Below, piece after piece: positions 44,412 through 55,055 of a DNA stretch of 64,000 bases. The DNA lies in contig NC_089501.1 in assembly GCF_036850765.1 (NCBI RefSeq), positions 16,654,997 to 16,718,996 of the forward strand, in the 5' to 3' direction. How positions within the stretch are numbered: the stretch's first letter is position 1; every line of letters starts with the position of its first letter. A model generated the notes under the pieces. The model saw nothing but the letters and a program-made list of their open reading frames with translations. It did not search any database and was not told the origin of the DNA. The stretch is from Saccopteryx bilineata (taxonomy: Eukaryota; Chordata; Mammalia; Chiroptera; Emballonuridae). The translations under genes were made by a program, and so were the position numbers.

Positions 44412-45170
44412 ACACAAAAACCCAGAAAGTGCAGATAGTCCTAAATAAGATAAACCCAAAGAGGCCCACACCAAGACACATCATAATTAAAATGCAAAAG
44501 GTTAAAGAGAGAATCTAAAAGCAGCCAGGGTAAAGCAGGCGATTATTTAGAAGGGAACTCCCATAAAACCTTCAGCTGATTTCTCAACAGAAACTTTGCA
44601 GGCTAGAAGGGATTGGCAAGAAGTATTCAAAGTGATAAAAAGCAAGAACTTTTAGCCAAGATTTTCTAGCAAAAAAGCTATCATTTAGAATCAAAGGGTA
44701 TATAAAGAGCTTTCTAGACAATAAAAAACCAAATCACCACCAAATCAGCATTACATGAAATGTTGAAGGGTCTTTTTTAAGAAGAATAAAAAAAGATCAA
44801 AATATAAACAATAAAATGGTAATAAATACATATCTATCAACAACTGAATCTAAAAAACAACATAAATGAACAAGCAGAGCAGAAACAAACTCATAGATAC
44901 AGAAAACAGTTTGATGGGAAGGGGATGGCAGAAAGGTGAAAAGGGTGAAGGGATTAAGGTGGACAAATTAGTTGCTACAGAATAGTCATGGGGGTGTGAA
45001 TTTCAGAATAAGGAATATAGTCAATAATATGCTAATAACTATGTACTGTATTAGATGGATATAAGATTTATTGGGATGATCACTTAGTAAGTTATATAAT
45101 GTCTAAATCTTGGGGGATACACCAGAAACTAATGTAATATTGTATGTCAATTGCTATTGAAAAATTAAAA

Positions 45171-46017
45171 AGTGATTTCAATTTTAAAAGTGATTTTGAA
45201 TAGATGATTTTTAAAAATATGAATATCTAATAAGCAAAAGGATAAATGCTTAAGTTATGCATATGAAAGAAATTCAAAATAAATTATAACATTTTTGCAA
45301 AAAAGAGTATTGTTTCTGCTTGTCTTTATGCTAAAAACTAATATTCACAATTCCCTTTGGAGTCTGACACTAAAACAAAAGAGAATAGCTCTCATATAGC
45401 ATCTACCAATAAGACCATTTTGAAGCTTTAAAAACCCCACATCTCATTCCCAGATTCCTCATCTGGGAATGAGATATTTTTGGGAATGAGATATTTTTTA
45501 TAAGATATTTCTTCCTTGCCTGTTTTAGACCAGTCTTTAACTTACATCAACTGGTATTGCTGTCTCAGGCAGTTGCAATCTTAAACTATTGCCCTTGAAT
45601 ATTTTTGAAAGAAATCATAAAAATAGGGTTTTTTTTTATTACTAATTATATAGTTATGGGATCTGTTTTTTGAAAAGTTCTTATCTCTATGATTATAAAA
45701 ATATTTCTGTAAAATATTTTCAGTTGTTCAGGAAGGTTAGCACAGATACATAAAATGAAACATTTCAATATCAAGCTCTTAAACATGATTTTTCATAATA
45801 TTTATAACTTTGTATTTTTCCCATAGCTTTTTCTACATTATTTTGATGTTTGTCATGCTGTATTCCATTATTTCATTCTTAATAATTTTTTTAAAAAGAA
45901 AGAAAAAAAGACTAGGAGTTGAAAAAATATGATTTTGTCTCTTAGCCAATGTGTAGTACCTTATTTTTAAAAGTAAAAGTAAGTGTAGAAGTGTCAGAAA
46001 TTGTTATAATATCATTC
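45171..46017. other. Unassigned; contains a perfect hairpin
   Basis: AT-rich with no repeat family recognised other than the hairpin and duplication at 45441-45497. Confidence 0.5.
45441..45497. repeat. Perfect 15-bp hairpin plus 17-bp tandem duplication
   Basis: ATCTCATTCCCAGAT (45441-45455) and ATCTGGGAATGAGAT (45461-45475) are exact reverse complements around a 5-nt loop TCCTC. The right arm continues into TGGGAATGAGATATTTT, which is then repeated in tandem from 45481. Confidence 0.95.
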
Positions 46018-46023
46018 TACTTT

Positions 46024-46344
46024 TGTGGGTGGAGCGTAGAGTGCATTCCTAGCAGCTGTGGCTGATGCAATGCTGTGAGAATACTCCAGCTCCCAGAACC
46101 CTCCTGGGCATACCCAGGAAGGAAGCTCGTCCACAATAAGGAAGTGACTTAGCGCTAACCACACAGCTCCCTGATCTTTTCAGCCATTGGCTTTGAGGAA
46201 CACGCTGTAACACCCTATAGGCTGAACCTGTGTATATAAGCTGGCTTACTTCCTAAATAAAATGGATCTGTGTGACTGAACCTGGTCCCCAGAGTCGAGT
46301 CTTTGTGTCTCTGTTGTCCTCACCCCCGGCAGGACTTGTCCACA
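46024..46344 (+). mobile_element. 5' LTR of the class II provirus
   Basis: TGTGGGTGGAGC ... CTTGTCCACA. TATA box TATATAA at 46233-46239 and AATAAA at 46256-46261, only about 20 bp apart. The U5 end is CCCCCGGCAGGACTTGTCCA. Confidence 0.96.
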
Positions 46345-46346
46345 AC

Positions 46347-46364
46347 TGGCACCCGAACGTGGGG
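46347..46364 (+). promoter_or_regulatory. Retroviral primer-binding site (lysine tRNA type)
   Basis: TGGCACCCGAACGTGGGG begins two bases after the 5' LTR. It resembles the complement of lysine tRNA 3' ends (TGGCGCCC...), with one substitution in the leading block, consistent with the class II assignment. A possible splice donor G|GTGAGT follows near 46390. Confidence 0.85.
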
Positions 46365-46397
46365 CAGGGACCTAACCAGCATCCAAGGGATGGGTGA

Positions 46398-47099
46398 GTG
46401 ACCCTCTACAATGGGAAACCTCCCCCACTCTCAAACCCCTCAGGCTTGAGCCCTGCACACCCTAATTGCAGAATAGGCGAGTTAAAGTTAGTGAAAAGGA
46501 TCTCTGTACCTGCTGGGAGATCCTCTCTGGTTTCAATCCCTGGATTTAGGACATGCCCCTCTTGGACCCAAATATTTGTGCCCAAGCTCTCCGACATGTT
46601 TGTTTGGCCAAGTTGCATGGGGGGGCAAACCTTCCCTCTTATCCTCACTCCTGCCTTATTGGCAGTACACGCCTGCTTGACCGGTGCTCCTGCTGGGGAC
46701 CCTCCGCTGGCCCCTAAGGTCCTACAGGCTACTCCTCTTTCAAAGGAACCCCTACCGCCATATTCACCTCCCCCTGTAGAGGAAAAAAAAAGTTGGGCCA
46801 CCGAGTTTGATGGACTTGCAGTTGAGTGTGCAGAAACGAAACTAGATACATTAGAAACGACGCCATCAGCTTGGCCACCCAAAAAAGCAGAAATCGCTAC
46901 TTCTGCATTCCCTGCCAGGGCTCAATGCCCCACCCCACCCTCTCAGATGCCATTTCCTACCCCAGCTATAACTTCAACACGTGTTTCTGCTGCAGACCCA
47001 TGGGCCAGCCTATATGTCCCCATGTGTCTTTTTTCTTTCTGTCTGTCTGTTCTGTATCTCTTGCTCGCTCTCTCTCCCCTGCCCCTCTCTCTGAAATGA
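46398..47099 (+). pseudogene. Provirus internal frame, possible gag remnant
   Basis: A 233-codon open frame follows the leader. It is proline-rich, with a PLPPYSPPP stretch near codons 116-124 that looks like the PPxY-type late-domain region of betaretroviral Gag. No capsid or zinc-knuckle motif is visible, and it overlaps a second 232-codon frame in another phase (46826-47524). It is therefore best read as rearranged or partly non-gag sequence. Confidence concerns its viral origin by position; the gag call is weak. Confidence 0.4.
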
Positions 47100-48370
47100 C
47101 GCTGGAAGGACCCAGCTATGGCACAGTGGTGGGGATCACACCCTCTTCTAACACAAGGGAGAGGTTATGCTTGTGTTTTTCAGCCTCTTTGGATCCCAGG
47201 AACCCCCCAACCTGCTTGACAGGGTTTCTTGAGCACCCACTAAGTGCTTCAGTCTTCACCCGTCCAAAGCCACAGCCCTGGTCTTCTTCGCACCAACTAC
47301 ACCTGAAGGGTGGAGGTCCTCAGTGCTCCAGAAGAAGACCTCGCAGCCGGCATGCGTGCCCCATTACCTGGGGGGATGTGGAGGCTTTGGCAGGGCGGTC
47401 CCAGAGAATTGCCCCTGACGGGCCCCCAGGCCCTGGTGCTCTGTCCTTGCTTGTGTGTGCTATAGTAACTGCTGACTCCCAGATGCAGGCGGCAGTAGCC
47501 TGGGGCTCGAGCCCGGCAGCATGAGCTGGTGTTTTCAATTCATCTTTGGAGGATGAGGAGAATTGGGCCGTAGTTGCGATTTGCAGACTCCAGAAGGTAA
47601 ACGGTGGCAGCTGCAGTGGGAGGATGAACAGAAGCTAGGCTTGCATCGCCGAGTGGCCACTGAAATGGAAGGGAGAGGCTGCTAAGCTGCTGGTGGGTTC
47701 GCTGACATTTTGGGACATAGGGGTGAATGCCATCATGCTCTCCAGAGCAGAGATGGAAATGCTGACTGCCATTGCCACATGCTTCTCGTTGGGACAGTGT
47801 AAGACCTGCCAGGATGGCAGGGATGAGGGGGGTGGCTGAGGTCCCATGTGTGTGGACTGACTTGACTACAACCTGAGTGAGTACTGGTTCCTTTGTTAGA
47901 TGGACTTGCAGATTTTGGACGATGTAAAATACCCTGATGTGGGTGGAGGGCAGCTTTGCTGGAAGCCTTTCCCCTGTCCTGAGAAGCTTTTCCCTTGGCT
48001 AGAAAGAAGGCTGAGGACATTTTGTGCTTTTGGCAAAGTGCTCAGACACTGATGAAGTGTATCTCTGTAATTGTTGAAATTGTATAATTTGTCATGTTAT
48101 TGTAATTTGTGTAATGTGCCTTGAAACCATATGCAGTACACAGCCCATGGCAAGCCATCCATTCTGTGTTTGGATGCTGGGACGTTTGTGGGTAGGGGGT
48201 GTGACCTATGTCCATTTTTTACAATCAAAATGGAACTGTGTTTAACTGCACCTAGAAGATCTCTGTAACACAATGGGAGGGAAATGACATCCTGACCCCT
48301 AGAAGGAATCCCCTGTTTAAAACCCCCATTCTATTTCCTAACTAGTCAAACATTACAGAAGCATGCCTCA
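47100..48370 (+). other. Provirus interior of uncertain origin
   Basis: GC-richer sequence without an intact frame. Near 47360-47520 one frame shows a tryptophan-glycine pair followed by a hydrophobic stretch, faintly like a betaretroviral envelope leader. The rest (47560-48360) matches nothing I recognise. The pol-sized region is absent, so major deletions or replacement have occurred here. Confidence 0.4.
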
Positions 48371-48531
48371 TTGTTTAATCCAGCTAATCTATTAGCATAT
48401 AGTATAATAGGAATTATAGTTGTTTTAGTTCTACTAGGGTTTCGTTGCATAGTGCGTAGCATTCAGAAGCTACAACAGCAAGTTGTCATTCATCAAGTCC
48501 AATTGGCCTTAATTAAAAGAGAAGGGGGAGA
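48371..48531 (+). pseudogene. Envelope transmembrane-subunit C-terminal remnant
   Basis: A frame opening at 48371 encodes a strongly hydrophobic span (about residues 7-24, rich in I, V and L) followed by a basic, glutamine-rich tail, and it reads into the polypurine tract and 3' LTR. This position and layout are those of the membrane anchor and cytoplasmic tail of a retroviral Env. The surface subunit and fusion region are missing, so no functional protein can be made. Confidence 0.65.
48515..48531 (+). promoter_or_regulatory. Polypurine tract
   Basis: AAAAGAGAAGGGGGAGA directly abuts the TG of the 3' LTR, the expected plus-strand primer site. Confidence 0.93.
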
Positions 48532-48851
48532 TGTGGGTGGAGCACAGAGTGCATTGCTAGCAGCTGTGGCTGATGCAATGCTGTGAGAATACTCCAGCTC
48601 CCAGAAGCCTCCTGGGTATACTCAGGAAAGGAGCTTGCCCGCTATAAGGAAGTGACTCAGTGACAACCACGCAGCTCTCTGATCTTTTCAGCCATTGGCT
48701 TTGAGGAACACTCTGTAACACCCTATAGGCTGAACCTGTGTATATAAGCTGGCTTACTTCCTGAATAAAGTGGATCTGCATCATTTAACCTGGTCCCCGG
48801 AGTTGGGTCTTTGCATCTCCATCCTCCTCACCCCCGGCTGACTTGTCCACA
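48532..48851 (+). mobile_element. 3' LTR of the class II provirus
   Basis: TGTGGGTGGAGC ... CTTGTCCACA, 320 bp, alignable end to end with the 5' LTR with one single-base gap. Confidence 0.96.
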
Positions 48852-48857
48852 TACTTT

Positions 48858-51190
48858 GAATAATTTATTTACTCAAACATGTTAGTTTATAAAAGACAAA
48901 TTATTTACACCAATTTTAGTAAACATCCACCCTTGGTATTCTAAAGAAAATCATATTTTTTAAACTCATCTGTTCATCCACTTCAAGGCAAAGGTTTCAT
49001 GATGAAGTCCATTTGGAACTATGTTTTAAATTTCTACTAATTCAGATTGTGTCAAATATGGTTTTATTTTTTTTTAATTTTGTTGAATAGCCATATAGAA
49101 AGAAGGAAAAGAGGAAAGAAGAATTCTCCTTGAGAATTTCCCTCCAAAGGGACCCAATCAAAAGCTTGTTGAAGGCAATGCCAAGCCTGATTGTTTGAAA
49201 ATATCAACTGTACATATTTCCATTAAAATCCCATTCTGGCTCATTTAATTTATTCACATATAAACAAAATGCCCTTTATTGCATTGAATGCAGTTTTGAC
49301 AGATGGCTGTTAGCATTCTGTCCAGGTGTAAAAAGACAAAGATAAATGAATCTCTTCTTTTCATTCACATACTTTATGACTTTCATCTTCACCTGAAAGC
49401 ATCCTTTGGCTCGCTACCTACTTCATGTTCCACTAGGACAGCTCTTTTTCTAGCTGGAGCTTGTTTCACTGTGCTTATAATAAGAAGCTATCTCTGCTTG
49501 AAATAATCAGTTTGGGAGCATAGCAAAAAATCTAATTATTTTTTCTAAAATTTCAAACATTTTATTATTGAGTTTATTAGAACTATCTTAAATGCATATT
49601 CACCCATCTGATTTATTCATGCATGAATTATCTCTAACTAGAGTTTAGAGTGGTTAAGACTTTAAGATATTCATTATTATGTAAATGCTTAATAAATTTC
49701 CCTCCTACAATGTAAAGCAAAATTAAAGTTTGACAAAATAATTAAAATTCTTTTTAATTTTATAATTCTTGTTTATAACATTAAATTTTGCAAAGCTGAA
49801 ACATTGAGTTGAAACTCAAATTACACCAAATTTCATTGATTAAAATCATCATTTTAACTGTTTCAAAGAAATCAATATATAAATTTTAAGTTGTAAATAA
49901 TTGCTACATATTATTTATAGTAAAAAACTCATTAATTTTTAATAAAACAAGAATTATGTTAAAATGTTTAATTTTTATAGATTAAAATGAATTTGATGAA
50001 GTAAATCTTAAGATATTGTCCCCTACATTCACATGACCTCATGGAAAAAAAATAAATTTACAATAAAAGAGTAAACTCGTTCTTGTAGTTTAGAGAGATG
50101 AATTTATTATACTTCATTTTTACTGATATAAAAAGCATTCTGATAGTGTAAAAGTCAACTTTCATTTGATATTTGAAACATTAGCTTCATATTTATCCAA
50201 CTATTTACCTAGAATCTCATATAATTAAGAGAGTGGTTTCTAAACCCTTTGAAGTTTTCTAGACTCTTGCAGGTAATAAGGTCAAAATTCTTTTTAAAAT
50301 AGTACTACACTTGATTTCATATTTACCATTTTCACAGTGTTAACATTTGCACTGGTGATGCAAAAGAACTGGTAATGAGTACAACAGCAGGTGTCTCAGC
50401 AGTAATTAGGACAACAGCATTAAACTGTACTAATAGTAACCACAGTCCCCATATAAAGGTCATGTGTACACTAATCTTCATTTTTTCCTACCTATCATCA
50501 GCATTTGATACAATCATCACCTCCACCTCCTTAAAAAAAAAAGCCTTCAATTTAATTCAAAGACAACAAATATGTTTGTCTTTTTAACTCTAAAGTGGCC
50601 CCTTTTTAATCTTCTTTAAATGTTTCTACTATTTTTTCATAAGTTATAACAGATAGAGTATTCCAGATAAAAATCCTTGGACATATTAATACTACTATTT
50701 ACATGAAACCTCTCAAACCAAGATGAGACTTTTGATATCAATCTGACTACACAGTATTTTTACTTGGATGGCAAATAAATAGGAACTTTTACTTTAGAAA
50801 CTTCTGGAACTGTAAAACAAACAGTATCAGATGGACAAAATAGCAGAGAAAAGAGAATCTATATGAGGAGAAAGTGACAGGAATAAACATTACAGCCTCA
50901 ATATTCTATTAGAGATTGGTGAAAACATGGGCCAATGGTGGAAGTGGAACTGACATGTGTTAATATGTAAGCCATATCAGTTTCTAATACACTGAGAAGC
51001 TGGCTTCACAACTCGCTCCAAGAGGTTTATTCAGTTTAGTCTGCTCACTTGGGAAAGTCAAAGATAATTAAGACATGCTTAAATATGAAGTCAGTTAAAA
51101 CAAGCAAAAATCTTTGTTATATTTAGAAAAGCTCTACAAAAATGTGAGGAAAAAAATATTGATGTAAGTTTTTAAGAATAATCCATGGTG
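48858..51190. other. Unassigned AT-rich sequence
   Basis: About 2.3 kb without a recognised repeat, gene or RNA. Confidence 0.5.
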
Positions 51191-51526
51191 GCCCTGGCCA
51201 GTTGCCTCAGTGGATAGGGTGTTGGCCTGGCATGCAGAAGTCCCAGCTTTGATCCCCAGTCAAGGCGCACATAAGAAATAACCATCTGCTTCATTTCCCT
51301 TCCCTTTTACCCTTTTCTCCCTCTTCCCCTTTCACAGCCAGTGGCTCTTGGTTTGAGCATTGACCCTGGGCACTAATGATAGCTTGGTTAGCCCACACAC
51401 CTCTAAAAATAGTTTGGTTGATTTGAGCATTGGCCCCAGACAGGGGTTGCCGAGAGACTGCTGCTGGGGTGCATGTGTTAGTCTATATCACTATCTCCCT
51501 TACTTAAAAAAAAAAAAAAAAAAAAA
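51191..51526 (+). mobile_element. Type A-related SINE, older subfamily
   Basis: Head GGCCCTGGCCAGTTGCCTCA, B-box region GCTTTGATCCCC, a body with two TTTGAGCATTG(A/G)CCC segments (51353-51367 and 51420-51434), and a 22-base A tail. TSD AAGAATAATCCATGG / AAGAATTACCCATG with some decay. The body differs from the GC-rich type A copies. Confidence 0.88.
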
Positions 51527-51894
51527 GAATTACCCATGTTGCAGAAGAATTGTATTCCACTGTAAAAATCAAATGTTTGTCAAAATAATTGTAGGTAACA
51601 TAAAGGTGTAAGAAATAATGTGAAGACATCTATGTAAACTTTATCTACTTTATCCCCCAAAAGTAACATTTTATAAACTATGGTATTCTGACAATGAGAA
51701 TAATGGCATTAATCTAATCACTATTTTATTTAGATGTCCCCACTTTTACTTGTTCTCCATAGTGTATATTTGTGTTTAGTTATAGAGAATTTTGTTACAC
51801 ATGTAGGTTTTGTTTCTACGAATATAGTCAGAAATCTAAAGTTTCACATCACAAGAATACCTCCTGTTGCCTTTTTATAATCACAGTAGCAACT

Positions 51895-51922
51895 GTGCTC
51901 GCTTCGATAGCACATATACTAA
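51895..51922 (+). pseudogene. U6 snRNA 5' fragment
   Basis: GTGCTCGCTTCGATAGCACATATACTAA is the first ~28 nt of U6 snRNA with a GC-to-AT change at two adjacent positions. The 15-bp direct repeat AATCACAGTAGCAAC occurs immediately before it (51879-51893) and overlapping its end (51921-51935), so it is a retro-insertion. There is no A tail and the rest of U6 is absent, so it is not a functional gene. Confidence 0.9.
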
Positions 51923-51949
51923 TCACAGTAGCAACCTTTCTTTCTTCCT

Positions 51950-52400
51950 CTTCTCCCATAAGCCTGTTCCTGGTACCATTGATAGTCTCCATTTCAAAAA
52001 TGTTATATGGCTGAAATATTATAACATATAACCTTTTGGATAGTCTCTTTTAATTCAACATAATTTTCTGAAGTTCTACAAACTTCTTACATGCATCAAT
52101 AGTTAATTTTGATTACAGAACAATGTTCCATTGTATGTATATGACATGTTTTATCTAACCATTCATCAGTTGAAGGAGTTGGATTATTTCCATTTGGATT
52201 ATTACAAATAAAAATATAAATGTTTTTATAGAAGTTTTTGTGTGAAATAAAATTTCATTCTCTGTAATAACTGTCCAAGGGTACATTTGCTGGATCATAT
52301 AATTGCTGTATGTTTAGTTTTAAAACAATGGTCAAACAGTTTTTCTAGTATGGCTGTACCATTTTATATTCTGGCCTTCAATGTGGCAATCTGCATTCAA
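51950..52400 (-). mobile_element. L1 3' region, old
   Basis: Complement of L1 ORF2-end text: AATGTTCCATTGTATGTATA, ACCATTCATCAGTTGAAGGA, GGTACATTTGCTGGATCATA and AACAGTTTTTCTAGTATGGC. No frame survives. Confidence 0.75.
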
Positions 52401-52509
52401 TATGATTGTAAATGTTAATTGCATCAACAAAATACTTCCACAGCCATTTCTAGACTGGTGTTTGATCAATCAACTCGGCACCAGAGCCTAGTCAACATGA
52501 CATAAAATT

Positions 52510-52840
52510 AACCATCAGGGTACAATTATACCACATTTTGCTTATCCATTCATCAGTTAGTAGGCATTTGTGCTGTTTTTACTTTGGGACTATTATGAAT
52601 AATGCTACTATAAACACTTGCACAATTTTTAATATTGATATATATTTTTTATTTCTCTCATGAAGAAATTCCTAGGAGAGGAATATCTGGGTCACATTGT
52701 CATTTTCTGTTTAATATTTTGTGGAACTGCCAAATGTTTTCCAAAGTGCTATATGTACCAATTTATATCTCACCTGCAGTGTGTGAGATTACCAATTTCT
52801 CTGCGCCCATCAGTATTAGTTACTGTGTCTTTCCTCTTAG
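52510..52840 (-). mobile_element. L1 3' region, second old fragment
   Basis: Again minus strand: CTTATCCATTCATCAGTTAG, CTATTATGAATAATGCTACT, GAATATCTGGGTCACATTGT, TGGAACTGCCAAATGTTTTC. It repeats the same L1 interval as the preceding fragment, so it is a separate insertion or subfamily. Confidence 0.8.
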
Positions 52841-52974
52841 AGTCCTCCTAGAGGAATCAAGAAATACTGGAGAAAAAAATAGAAAAGGGTTGGCTCAGGC
52901 AGCCATCTTTAATGTGTAGACAGAGTTCTATATTGCAATGCTTAGGAAAACTTTATCAGTGACTGGTCACAAAA

Positions 52975-53150
52975 TAATGATTAAGAACGCTACATTTATT
53001 CTAAATACTGGGTCTACCATGTCCAGTTTATGTAATGTTGGGCAAGTTATTTAACCTCTGTATTACTTTCTTATCTGAAAATAAGAATCATATTAGTAAC
53101 TGTCTAACTCAAAAAACTGATACATAATAACTAAGGCTAAGATAAACTGA
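52975..53150 (+). mobile_element. MIR SINE
   Basis: The core GTTGGGCAAGTTATTTAACCTCTGTATTAC and the CTTATCTGAAAATAAGAATCATATTAGTAACTG region follow the MIR consensus order; both strings are diverged. Confidence 0.7.
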
Positions 53151-53379
53151 AGAATTTTGGAGTATTTTGATCTCATCTAAAGGCATTGATAACTGGCTGG
53201 TAAAAATTGATTTATTTTTGTTAAGTGTTTTCATATCATGGACTCCAAGAACATTGTTGTAGTACTGTTTGTATGTTTACATTATATTTCAAATTACAAT
53301 GTTTATTTTCATATGGTGCTGTTTATAATTATTGAAGATATTTTGTGAGCAAATGTCTAAGCTGATTGATGCAATTGAA

Positions 53380-53510
53380 GGTGTGCTGGGCTGGAAGTTC
53401 AGTGTGGTTTCCCCTCTGGAAATCACTGCAAGTCTTGAACTTTACTTTCCTCATCTGTAAAATAAGGAGATTTGACTAGATAGCCTCTAGGGTTATTTAA
53501 ATCTCCTGAT
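53380..53510 (+). mobile_element. MIR-like fragment
   Basis: CTTTACTTTCCTCATCTGTA AAATAAGGAG and TAGCCTCTAGGGTT match a MIR-type 3' half. Short and diverged. Confidence 0.5.
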
Positions 53511-54549
53511 TCATGGTTGTGAATATAGTTTCCATATTTAAGATGTCTTATTTAAATCACTTCTTCCTCTTGCTTTAATGATATAGTCATGTAAATCATA
53601 TCTGTTCTTTTGGTATTCTAAAGGCTGCCAGATGTGTGTCAGAAATCAAGGAGACAGACATAATATATCACTCACTAATCAATTACTTTTTTTTGGTGAG
53701 GAATTCTGTGAATACTTGAACCCAAGTAATACTTGAACCCAATCTTACATCATTGATATATTACAGCTGAACTTCTTTGATATTGATCAGGCAAACTATT
53801 TCCTCAGGAAGGATAGTCTCAGTAAGGTTGTTTAACAATGTTCTTAACCTCAAATACATCAGAATTTTCATGGAAAATTTTGGTATTCTTTTACAGTCCA
53901 CTCTTTATAAATAGTAGGAAACAAAACAAAACAAAGAAAAAAACAAAGCTGAATGCACCTGTGACCATTTAGGAAAGCAAATAAATAGAAACCACAGAAA
54001 AAGAAAAAAAAATAAGTTAAATGATTAGTCTATTAATCAAGCTTATTTGTCACTTCATTTGTCGTGAAGACATGAAGTCATGGTGTTACCTGGAAATCAA
54101 GATGAAATCAGACAGCACAGCAAAACTAAATATGTTCTTGTTTTGAGTTTAATTTGTTCATCTGTAAAGCTTCAAATGGTCATTTAAATTTTTTCCATTA
54201 TATATGGACTACAACTGTCACTTAGAGCAAATTGTTTATAAAATCATTAATTATGAAAATAGGTAACAAAAGATCTCTTACAAAACAACTTATTGGTAAT
54301 CCTACCTCATACAACTTCAAAATTATTTGCAAATATTAATGGATTGCAAGTCCTAAATATATTATCTTTCTTGTATCTATATTTTATGTAAGTTCTTCCT
54401 TCTACCACTGTGAAATTTCTTGCTCAGCCTTATCATTCTACAAGAAACAACTCAAAAACCATCACTTGAGTTAAAAATGTTTAGACCTTTTCTTCCAACA
54501 TTATTAACATAGGTCTGAAAAACCAAATATTAGATACAGGCTTCAACGC
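53511..54549. other. Unassigned sequence
   Basis: A small direct duplication (AATACTTGAACCCAA twice near 53711-53742) is the only structure seen. Confidence 0.5.
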
Positions 54550-55055
54550 TTTACCTTCTTAGAGAGAAGCTGGGGTTTGGGGGTGTTCACCTGCTGTTTC
54601 TGTAATGAGCTGGAGGCAGAAACTACAGCCTGTATGCGTGTGTACTAGTCCAAACTGGCTTATTTCTCTCAGCACCTTCCATGTAAGGGACCCTGTCCTG
54701 TTACAGCTCAGACTCAGGAACGACAGAACTAGTCCCTGGGGCAGTCTTGGGCAAGGTCAGAATGTTGAATGTACTACCTAGTTTTCTTCCTCCCCTGAGA
54801 GAAACTGGGAATGCAGAGTTTCTTCCAAATATCTGGTGCTCTTTTTGGAAAAGAGATTATGGAGAGAGCATGCCACCACTTTTGGTACCAGCTTCAATGT
54901 GCCTGGTTTCATGATCACTAGGGTGTAGGAGCCTTCCAACTGGTCTCTAGATTTCTCACAAAGGGAACTGGTTCCTGTGCCGTTAATGAATCGTTGCATC
55001 TGTGGGGCAAAGAGGAGCTAGTGCTCCCTCTTTCACCATCTTGCCGATACCCTCC
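54550..55055 (-). mobile_element. Old L1 5'UTR fragment
   Basis: The complement at the right end reads ATCGGCAAGATGGTGAAAGA, resembling an L1 5' end with its AAGATGG core. The preceding 500 bp are moderately GC-rich like L1 leaders. No ORF1 follows. Moderate certainty. Confidence 0.55.

Larger units (their letters stand above)
43040..45170 (+). mobile_element. HAL1-type half-LINE (ORF1 only)
   Basis: L1-like leader at 43100-43260 (GGGGACACCTGGAATGCCCA, CCTATAGAACACCTACAATA), then ORF1 remnants: AAAAGAACTGAACAAAATGG, coiled-coil-like text, and after the inserted LTR a block translating to INPKRPTPRHIIIKMQKVKE (44450-44512), followed by ORF1 C-terminal text to about 44780. Instead of ORF2 the sequence passes directly to a 3'UTR (AAGTTATATAATGTCTAAAT, AATGTAATATTGTATGTCAA). 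That ORF1-then-3'UTR layout is the definition of HAL1. Interrupted by a MITE and a solo LTR. Confidence 0.8.
46024..48851 (+). mobile_element. Class II endogenous provirus, internally deleted
   Basis: The two LTRs (321 and 320 bp) are in the same orientation and the provirus is flanked by the perfect 6-bp TSD TACTTT at 46018-46023 and 48852-48857. A lysine-type primer-binding site follows the 5' LTR and a polypurine tract precedes the 3' LTR. Only 2,187 bp lie between the LTRs, against 6-8 kb in complete betaretroviruses. No protease, reverse transcriptase or integrase signature is present. My hand comparison finds about 36 differences between the LTRs (about 11%), so the insertion is old. 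A solo LTR of the same family is at 14876-15577. Confidence 0.96.

Noticed and set aside
46398..47524. Two 230-codon frames as intact viral genes
   Set aside because: They overlap in different phases, lack recognisable capsid, zinc-knuckle or enzyme motifs, and lie in a provirus missing most of its genes.
51895..51922. Functional U6 snRNA gene
   Set aside because: Only the first 28 nucleotides are present, there are substitutions, and no upstream PSE/TATA arrangement or T-run terminator belongs to it.
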